A DNA stretch of 64,000 nt from Akkermansiaceae bacterium (GTDB lineage: Bacteria; Verrucomicrobiota; Verrucomicrobiia; Verrucomicrobiales; Akkermansiaceae). Below are positions 55,000-61,574 of this stretch, one piece after another. A program made the position numbers and the translations under genes. The DNA is taken from positions 2,403,226 through 2,467,225 of the forward strand of contig CP059069.1 of the NCBI GenBank assembly GCA_017798145.1, given 5' to 3'. The notes under the pieces are model-generated. The model was given only the letters and a program-made list of their open reading frames with translations, had not been told where the DNA came from and searched no databases. Each line of letters begins with the position of its first letter. Within the stretch, counting starts at the first letter, position 1.

Positions 55000-55010
55000 G
55001 GAGCCGCGTT
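55000..55010. repeat. 11-bp motif, copy 2 (reverse strand)
   Basis: GGAGCCGCGTT, the reverse complement of the motif at 53188 and 55957. It sits exactly where the methyltransferase fragment (55010-55246) loses homology, so it marks a likely breakpoint. Confidence 0.6.
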
Positions 55011-55246
55011 CATATATGTTTTTCGTAATCGCTCGAAAACACGCATTCACCCCCCGCTTTCTCGAAGGCGATGCGGAAGCCGCCGATGCCGCAGAAGAGA
55101 TCGATAAAGCGGAGAGGACGCGCGATGTAATGCTTCTCGTCCTCCTGAAGGCTTGAGCTTTTCGCCTGCGCTTTCTCCCGCGTCGCAGCCTTCTTTGGGT
55201 GGGTGGGCTTTCTACTCAAAAGGGTTGTTTTTTTCTTGGCGGTCAT
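55010..55246 (-). pseudogene. 5' fragment of a DNA cytosine methyltransferase
   Basis: A 78-residue frame. After a basic N-terminus (KKKTTLLSRKPTHPKKAATREK), PLRFIDLFCGIGGFRIAFEKAGGECVF is m5C methyltransferase motif I (SAM-binding). The frame then stops (DYEKHI) before the catalytic PCQ motif, so no methyltransferase activity is possible. It is convergent with the HNH gene 18 bp away, and would be the natural partner of it. Confidence 0.8.
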
Positions 55247-55668
55247 GGATCAATTGAAGTGGGCAATGTCGTAGGATGTTTTTGATTCCAGCAAACCCGC
55301 ACCGGAGAAAAAGGAGAAAACGGCGTGTTTGGAAGGAGATGGATGGGGCATGGGGTTGGCGGGAGAATGCGAATTTTTGGATTCCGGAGCAGGTGCGAAG
55401 GTGCCGGGAGTCACCTTTGGTGATGCGCCATGCTGGCGAGCAAGCATCCCAAGGGCAAACCTGAAACACGGCTTGGCGGGCGGATCGGGATGATGGAGTT
55501 GGTATTGATGGAAGAATTCCGACCACGGAGGACACAGAGAACACGGAGGTCTTGGTTGGGAACCCGCAGATCTTGCTGGAAGTTCTCTGTGCTCTCCGTG
55601 TCCTCCGTGGTAAAATCCCAAACTAGCTGGGTCTTCACTCTCCCGATCAGAACGGGCGCTCCCCTTGT
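55247..55668. other. gene-poor stretch with a dispersed repeat
   Basis: About 420 bp between the methyltransferase fragment and the small HicB-like frame. It holds the inverted repeat at 55522-55618 and no convincing gene; several long frames here are low-complexity artefacts of the GC-rich DNA. Confidence 0.5.
55522..55618. repeat. dispersed inverted repeat, ACGGAG type
   Basis: Left arm 55522-55549 (ACCACGGAGGACACAGAG then AACACGGAGG) and right arm 55584-55618 (TCTCTGTGCTCTCCGTG, TCCTCCGTGGTAAAA) are imperfect reverse complements. A different member of the same kind of element as at 50162-50267 (ACGGAG instead of ACGGAT). Confidence 0.78.
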
Positions 55669-55860
55669 TCAAGAGCAAACCTCGCAACTCTCGGCAGTCG
55701 CGTGTCCGGCTAAGGCGTGGGTTCGGTAAGCTTCCAGCACTGCTTCGAGGGCGGCGGCTTCCGTGGCTCCGATGGCGGAAATGCCAAGCGCCGAAAAGGA
55801 AGCCACCCAAACCTTGCCCATCTGGGCAACTTCAAAGGACAACTGGCGACGATTGGTCAT
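55669..55860 (-). CDS. small HicB-like protein
   Basis: A 63-residue frame: MTNRRQLSFEVAQMGKVWVASFSALGISAIGATEAAALEAVLEAYRTH. The 'W-V-A-S-x-x-A-L-G' stretch and following helix resemble the HicB antitoxin fold. No HicA toxin gene is adjacent, so it is an orphan or remnant; coding status is uncertain. Confidence 0.35.
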   Translation of the reverse strand: MTNRRQLSFEVAQMGKVWVASFSALGISAIGATEAAALEAVLEAYRTHALAGHATAESCEVCS

Positions 55861-55956
55861 AGTTCGGGATTGACGACGGACGTAGTTTCCGAGAGGGCGT
55901 TCTCAGCGTCAATACAGTTCCTGAAAATGAGGAAAATGAAGACTCGCGTTCTGGAG

Positions 55957-55967
55957 AACGCGGCTCC
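55957..55967. repeat. 11-bp motif AACGCGGCTCC, copy 3
   Basis: Third exact copy, same orientation as the first (53188-53198), 4 bp from the polA stop (55971). Together copies 1 and 3 bound the HNH/methyltransferase-fragment region. Confidence 0.6.
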
Positions 55968-55970
55968 GGG

Positions 55971-58787
55971 TCAATGCGCCGCCAGCCAGTTCTTCCCGGT
56001 GCCTTTCTCGACGAGGATGGGGACGCCGTGGGGTAGTGGCAGGGCGGTTTCCATGATGTGGAGGATTTTCGGGACGAGTTCGGCTTCCTCTTCGGGGTGG
56101 AGGTCGAAGACGAGTTCGTCGTGGACCTGGAGGAGCATTTTGGTTTGGTAGGGCTTTTTGCGGAGGAGCTCGTCGATGCGGATCATGGCGATCTTGATCA
56201 TGTCGGCGGAGGTGCCTTGGATGGGCATGTTGATGGCGGCGCGCTCGGCGTTGGCGCGGAGGCCGGCGTTTCCGGAGGAGAGGTCGGGGTAATGGCGGCG
56301 GCGGCCGGAGAGGGTTTCGGCGTAGCCTTTTTCGCGGGACTCCTGGATGGTGCGATCCATGTATTGTTTGATGGCCGGGTATTCGCGGAAATAGGCCTCT
56401 ATTATTTCCGCTGCGTCTGATCGTGGGATTGCCAATCGCTGCGAGAGTCCGAAGGCGGAGATGCCGTAGATGATGCCGAAGTTCACCATCTTCGCGCCGG
56501 AGCGCATGTCGCGGGTGACTTCCTCGGGGATGACGCCGTGGACTTTCGCGGCGGTGATGGTGTGGATGTCGGCGCCGTCCTGGAAGGCGGTGATCATGGT
56601 GGGATCGCAGGCGAGGGCGGCCATCACGCGGAGCTCGATCTGCGAGTAGTCGCAGGAAAGCAGGGTGAAGCCTTTGCGCGGGACGAAGGCTTGGCGGATT
56701 TTCCGGCCGGACTCGGAGCGGACGGGGATGTTCTGGAGGTTGGGGTCGGAGGAGGCGAGGCGGCCGGTGGCGGCGAGGAGCTGATGGTAATGGGTGTGGA
56801 TGCGGCCGGTCTCCGGGGCGATGTGGTTGGGGAGCGCGTCGAGGTAGGTGGACTTGAGTTTCGTGGCCTCGCGGTATTCGAGGATTTCCTCGATGATGGG
56901 GTGGATGCCGAGGAGGGTGGAGAGGGTTTGCTCGTCGGTCTTGTATTGGCCGGTTTTGGTTTTCTTGGGCTTGTCTAACAGTTTCAGGTGATCAAAGAGG
57001 ATCTGGCCGAGCTGTTTCGGGGAGGCGATGTTGAACGGGGTGCCGGCGTGTTGCTCGATGGATTTCGCGAGCTGGTCGATGGTCTGCTGGAGATCGGCTC
57101 CGATGGTGATGAGGGCTTCGGGGTCGATGGCGATCCCTTCCATTTCCATGCGGACGAGGACGGGGAGGAGCGGGGCTTCGATTTCGGTGAAAATCTTTTC
57201 CATGCCGGATTCCTTGAGGAGGGGGCGGAGCTTTGCGGCGAGCTGGAAGGTGACGTCGGCATCCTCGGCGGCGTATTCGGCCAAGGTTTCCAGGGGGATG
57301 GAGAGCATGTCCAGATCCTTGCTCTTGGTGGCTTTCTTTTCCGCGAAGTCGAAGAGGTCGTCGCTTTGCTCCTCCGGGCGGCGACCGAAGATCGCCGCCA
57401 CGTCGGCGAGTTTCACGGGGGTGTAGCCGAGATGGATTTCCGAAAGGTAGTCCATGCTGTGGCGGCGCTCGGGGGCGACGAGGGAGTCTGCGAGCATGGT
57501 GTCGAAGAACGGGCCTGCGACCTCGATGCCGTGGGAGTGGAGGACGGAGAGGTCGTATTTGAGGTTGTGGCCTATTTTTTCCGCCGTTCCTGCTAAGAGA
57601 GATTTGATATTTGAAATTAGAGATTCGGTGAATGGCAGATACCAGGCTTCGTGGGCTTTCCATGAGAAGGCGATGCCTAACAGTTTCGCGGAGTGGCGGT
57701 CGAGGGAGGTGGTCTCGATGTCGAAGCAGAAGGAGGGCTGGGCGTGGAGGTTTTCGAAGAGGGTTTTCTGGAGGGCGGGGGTGTTGGCGAGGTGGTAGGT
57801 GTGGGGGACGTCGCGGATGGTTTTGAAGGTGTCGAAGAGGGTGGGGGTGGATTCTTGCGCAGGGTCATTCGGCGGACGGCCCGGCGAGCCGTCCCTACCT
57901 GAGCCATCCCTACCTGCGTCATCCCCGAAGAGGCGTTTGGTGAGGGAGCGGAATTCGAAGTCGGTGAAGAGCTGTTTCACCGCCTCATCGTCGCGTTGGG
58001 AGAGGACGAGGTCTTCCCAGGTGACCTCTACGGGGACGTCGGTGATGATGGTGGCGAGTTCCTTGGAGAGGAGGGCTTGGTCGGAGTTCGCCTCGACGTT
58101 TTCCTTCTGCTTGCCTTTGAGGGAGGCGGTGTTGGCGAGGAGGTTTTCCATGCTGCCGAATTCGGCGATGAGTTTCTGCGCGGTCTTCGGGCCGATGCCG
58201 GGGATGCCGGGGATGTTGTCGGAGGCGTCGCCCATCAGGCCGAGGAGGTCGATGATCTGGTGCGGCTCGGCGACGCCCCAGATTTCCGGGAGCTGTTTCA
58301 GGCCGATGATTTCATGGTCGGTGCCCTTGCGTCCGGGTTTCCACATGAAGGTCGTTTCGGAAAGCAGCTGGGCGAAATCCTTGTCGGGGGTGACCATGAA
58401 CGACTCGAAGCCCTCCGGTTCCGCGCGTTTCACCAGGGTGCCGATGATGTCGTCCGCCTCGAAGCCGTCGATTTCAAGGACGGGGATGTGGAAGGCGCGG
58501 CACAGGGCTTTCACGTGGGGGATGGAATCGGCGAGTTCCTCCGGCATCTCGTCGCGCTGGGCCTTGTAGGCGGGGTAGAGGATGTGGCGCGGGGTGGGCG
58601 CGGAGGTGTCGAAGGCGACCCCGATGTGGGTGGGTTTCTCCTTTTCGAGGATGGCCAGCAGGGTGTTGATGAAACCGTAGAGCGCGGAGGTGTTGACGCC
58701 TTTGGAGTTCCGGATCGGGTTCTGGATGAAAGCGAAGTGCGCCCGGTAAACCAGGGCCATGCCATCTAGCAGGAAAAGGCGTTTCAT
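55971..58787 (-). CDS. polA: DNA polymerase I
   Basis: A 938-residue Pol I. The 5'-3' exonuclease domain (about residues 1-285, with GDASDNIPGIPGIGPKTAQ), the 3'-5' proofreading domain with intact FDIETTSLD, GHNLKYDLSVL and EYAAEDADVTF, and the polymerase domain (DYSQIELRVMAAL, RSGAKMVNFGIIYG, QVHDELVFD). It fills gaps in repair and Okazaki fragment maturation. Odd: residues about 289-305 (DDAGRDGSGRDGSPGRPPN) are encoded by a GC palindrome and tandem repeat between the first two domains. Confidence 0.96.
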   Translation of the reverse strand: MKRLFLLDGMALVYRAHFAFIQNPIRNSKGVNTSALYGFINTLLAILEKEKPTHIGVAFDTSAPTPRHILYPAYKAQRDEMPEELADSIPHVKALCRAFHIPVLEIDGFEADDIIGTLVKRAEPEGFESFMVTPDKDFAQLLSETTFMWKPGRKGTDHEIIGLKQLPEIWGVAEPHQIIDLLGLMGDASDNIPGIPGIGPKTAQKLIAEFGSMENLLANTASLKGKQKENVEANSDQALLSKELATIITDVPVEVTWEDLVLSQRDDEAVKQLFTDFEFRSLTKRLFGDDAGRDGSGRDGSPGRPPNDPAQESTPTLFDTFKTIRDVPHTYHLANTPALQKTLFENLHAQPSFCFDIETTSLDRHSAKLLGIAFSWKAHEAWYLPFTESLISNIKSLLAGTAEKIGHNLKYDLSVLHSHGIEVAGPFFDTMLADSLVAPERRHSMDYLSEIHLGYTPVKLADVAAIFGRRPEEQSDDLFDFAEKKATKSKDLDMLSIPLETLAEYAAEDADVTFQLAAKLRPLLKESGMEKIFTEIEAPLLPVLVRMEMEGIAIDPEALITIGADLQQTIDQLAKSIEQHAGTPFNIASPKQLGQILFDHLKLLDKPKKTKTGQYKTDEQTLSTLLGIHPIIEEILEYREATKLKSTYLDALPNHIAPETGRIHTHYHQLLAATGRLASSDPNLQNIPVRSESGRKIRQAFVPRKGFTLLSCDYSQIELRVMAALACDPTMITAFQDGADIHTITAAKVHGVIPEEVTRDMRSGAKMVNFGIIYGISAFGLSQRLAIPRSDAAEIIEAYFREYPAIKQYMDRTIQESREKGYAETLSGRRRHYPDLSSGNAGLRANAERAAINMPIQGTSADMIKIAMIRIDELLRKKPYQTKMLLQVHDELVFDLHPEEEAELVPKILHIMETALPLPHGVPILVEKGTGKNWLAAH
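57874..57913. repeat. GC palindrome and tandem repeat inside polA
   Basis: GGACGGC ... GCCGTCC (57874-57894) form a palindrome, followed by CCCTACCTGAGCCATCCCTACC (tandem CCCTACCTG). It is in frame in the linker between the 5'-3' exonuclease and proofreading domains, adding about 15 residues (GRDGSGRDGSPGR) that other Pol I proteins would not need. Confidence 0.7.
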
Positions 58788-58858
58788 GTCCCTAAACCCT
58801 AAATTTTAAACTTCGAACTCCAATGAAGAATTCGCGGGAAATGTGATTTCCATGTGTG

Positions 58859-60136
58859 TCAGCTCTTTTGGGGGATGTCCGCCCAGGAGGCCTTCCAGGC
58901 ATCGAGGGCTTGCTTGAGTTCCTGTTGGATCGCGGGGTTCTCCACCGGATTCTCCTCCCCGATGTCCTTGGAAAGATCGAAGAGCTGTTCGTTTTCTCCG
59001 CTCAGGATGAATTTCCATGGGCCGCGTCTTGCGGCTGAGCCTTTGCCGATATCCCAGAACACGGTTCGTCCGGGAAGCGGTCTGTTCTCCGCTAGGAGCG
59101 GGAGCAGGCTGATGCCGTCGAGACTTGGATCCTTTTCCATGCCTGCTGCATCGAGCATGGTTGGGTAAAGATCCATGGTCAGCGCGGTGGCATCCGTGCG
59201 GGTGCCGGCTTCAATCCTCCCGGGCCAATAGGCGATGGCCGGGACGCGGTGACCACCTTCCCAGATCTGCCCCTTGTGGCCCTTGAGCGCGCCGTTGGAG
59301 CCATTGGAATTCGCGCCGTTGTCGGAACAGAAGAACACGAGGGTGTTTTGCTGCAATCCGTTTTCGCGCAGCGCGGCAAGGATCTCGCCGAGGCCTTTGT
59401 CCATTTCCTCTACCATCTCGCGGTAGGCCGTGGCGATGTCCTTGCGCTCGCCTTTGCCTTTTTTGTCACCCTTTGCGCGGATGGCCTTGTCGCCCGGCCC
59501 CTGGTAGGGGTAGTGCGGCGGCTCGTAGGGGAGGTAGAGGCAAAATGGCTTGTCCTTGTTTTCGCCGATGAAACGCACGGCGTGTTTCGTGATGAGGTGG
59601 GTTGTGTACCCTTCCTCCGGATGCAGTGCATCGCCCTTCCACCAGTCCTCGTAGCCCTCCTGGTCGATGTGGGAGAAGAAATCGACATTGCCGCTGACGT
59701 ATCCGCGGAATTCGCCGAAGCCCTGCCTCACCGGATTGAATTCCTTCGCGTAGCCGAGGTGCCATTTGCCGAAAATCGCGGTCGCATAACCGGCGCCGCC
59801 CAACCTTTCGGCGAAGGTGGTTTCCTCCAGCGGAAGCCCGACCTCCCGATGCCTCGCCGCCGTGACCACACCGGCGATGCCGCTGCGCTGCTGGTAGCGG
59901 CCTGTCATCAGCGCGGCGCGGGTGGGGGAACAGACCGCTCCGTTCGAGTGGAAATCGGTGAAGCGCAGGCCGCCTGCGGCGAGTGCATCCAGGTTCGGGG
60001 TCTTGGTCGTCTTGTTTCCGAAGCACCCGATGTCCGCGTAGCCGAGGTCGTCCGCCATGATGACGACAAAGTTCGGTCGGGCGGCGTGAAGCATGGGGCA
60101 AAGAACCAGGAGCGCGGCGATGGGGCGAAGTTCCAT
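58859..60136 (-). CDS. sulfatase, formylglycine-dependent, CSPTR type
   Basis: A 425-residue exported type I sulfatase. Signal peptide (MELRPIAALLVLCPMLHA), RPNFVVIMADDLGYADIG, maturation motif CSPTRAALMTGR with C69, FGKWHLGYAKEF, VFFCSDNGANSNGSNGALKGHKGQIWEGGHRVPAIAYWPG. The pattern is that of arylsulfatase A/GalNAc-6-sulfatase-like enzymes common in Verrucomicrobiota. Third sulfatase of the window; no partner gene on the same strand nearby. Confidence 0.93.
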   Translation of the reverse strand: MELRPIAALLVLCPMLHAARPNFVVIMADDLGYADIGCFGNKTTKTPNLDALAAGGLRFTDFHSNGAVCSPTRAALMTGRYQQRSGIAGVVTAARHREVGLPLEETTFAERLGGAGYATAIFGKWHLGYAKEFNPVRQGFGEFRGYVSGNVDFFSHIDQEGYEDWWKGDALHPEEGYTTHLITKHAVRFIGENKDKPFCLYLPYEPPHYPYQGPGDKAIRAKGDKKGKGERKDIATAYREMVEEMDKGLGEILAALRENGLQQNTLVFFCSDNGANSNGSNGALKGHKGQIWEGGHRVPAIAYWPGRIEAGTRTDATALTMDLYPTMLDAAGMEKDPSLDGISLLPLLAENRPLPGRTVFWDIGKGSAARRGPWKFILSGENEQLFDLSKDIGEENPVENPAIQQELKQALDAWKASWADIPQKS

Positions 60137-60330
60137 CCCGGAATGCTAGTTTCCCCTATCCAAACTCCAATCAGGAAAATGCCGCGGCCGGGTGGCGCAG
60201 ATTTCTGACAAGATCCCCCTTTCATGAAGGTAGAGGATAGGTGCCTTGCAAGGCACGGGTTGCAAATCACCGGAAACGATGGCAGCCTCCGCCAGGAGCA
60301 ATCCGCATAAAATCACAGAAAGAGCAAACA

Positions 60331-61362
60331 ATGAAAACCAGCAAAACAACCAAGGCATCCCTCCTAACGGCGGCGATGTGTATCGGCTTCGCCGCAGTGG
60401 CGAACGCCGAAACCAACCTCCCCGATCCCGACGGAAAGCCCGCCGACATGACCAAGCCGGTTCAGGTTTTCCTGATCATGGGACAGTCCAACACCCTGGA
60501 AATGGGCAAGGTAACCCCTGATCTCGGCGAGAAATATCCCTTCCTTGTCGATGACACCGGCAAGTGGACCGTCCGCCAGGACGTGCGGAATGTGTCCGTG
60601 ATGGTCGGGAAAGGCGTTTACCGCAACGAATGGCTGAGCGTCGAAGGCAAGGGCAAGATCGGCATCGAGATCGGTGTTGGCCAGCAGCTCGGCAACGCCA
60701 TTGACGCGCCGGTGATGGTGCTCAAGAGCTCGATCGGCAACCGCAGCCTCGGCTGGGATCTGCTGCCACCGGGTGTGCCTCGTTACACTCATGATGGCAA
60801 GGAGCAACCTGGCTACAAGGAGACCGTCAAAAGCAAACAGGACAGCACCATTGTTCCCTTCGTCGAGGGTGGTGACATGCTGCAGTGGTATGCCGGCAAG
60901 CAATACGACGATGACGTCGCCAACGCCAAAAAGATCCTCGAGGACATCGGCACCTACTACCCCGGCGCCACCGAATACGAGGTCGCCGGCATCGTCTGGT
61001 GGCAGGGCGACAAGGACATGCGCAACCCGGCCCACGCCGCCAACTACGAGAAGCACCTCGGATTGCTGCTAAAGGCCTTGCGCAAGGACTTCAATGCCCC
61101 GAAAGCCGCCTTCGTGAGCGCGTCGCTCGGCCAAACCGACGAGAGCGACACCGAGTCCGGCCACGGCATCCTCCTGCATGCCATGAAAAACTTCGCGAGC
61201 GGCAAGTACAAGGACGAGCTCGGCGAGAACATCGGCTTCGTCTACAGCAAGCCGCTTCTCGATGCGCCCAGCAGCTCAAGCGCCCATTACGGAGGCAATG
61301 CCAAAACCTACATGAACGTCGGCCTGGCCTTGGGAGAGGCCATGGTGAAATTGTTGAAATAA
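60331..61362 (+). CDS. secreted sialate O-acetylesterase-like carbohydrate esterase
   Basis: A 343-residue exported SASA-family protein. Signal peptide MKTSKTTKASLLTAAMCIGFAAVANA, then VQVFLIMGQSNTLEMGKV (GQSN with the nucleophilic Ser), IGIEIGVGQQLGNAI, VMVLKSSIGNRSLGWD, and the second catalytic block EVAGIVWWQGDKDM. Near the C-terminus AHYGGNAKTYMNVGLALGEAM may hold the catalytic His. Unlike the esterase at 18.7 kb it lacks a long N-terminal beta domain. Confidence 0.83.
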   Translation: MKTSKTTKASLLTAAMCIGFAAVANAETNLPDPDGKPADMTKPVQVFLIMGQSNTLEMGKVTPDLGEKYPFLVDDTGKWTVRQDVRNVSVMVGKGVYRNEWLSVEGKGKIGIEIGVGQQLGNAIDAPVMVLKSSIGNRSLGWDLLPPGVPRYTHDGKEQPGYKETVKSKQDSTIVPFVEGGDMLQWYAGKQYDDDVANAKKILEDIGTYYPGATEYEVAGIVWWQGDKDMRNPAHAANYEKHLGLLLKALRKDFNAPKAAFVSASLGQTDESDTESGHGILLHAMKNFASGKYKDELGENIGFVYSKPLLDAPSSSSAHYGGNAKTYMNVGLALGEAMVKLLK

Positions 61363-61409
61363 GCTCTTTCGAGAGCCATCCGCCCTTCCGCATGCGCGGA
61401 TCAGTCATG

Positions 61410-61438
61410 GGCCTGTGCGGTTTGCCGCGCAGGCCTTT
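61410..61438 (+). terminator. intrinsic terminator-like hairpin after the esterase gene
   Basis: GGCCTGTGCGG (61410-61420), loop TTTG, CCGCGCAGGCC (61425-61435), then TTT. An 11-bp stem with one G-T pair, 48 bp after the esterase stop. The T-run is short. Confidence 0.5.
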
Positions 61439-61574
61439 CATGTTGCCCGACGTGATGGCATGAGCTTCGGGTTTGCAAAAACCGACAGTTTGTCCGAGCG
61501 TAAGCCGTGCATCCCCTGGGACTGAAAGACTCCCGGCGTTTCAGGGTATGTATCCACGTAATTTTCCGAAAACA

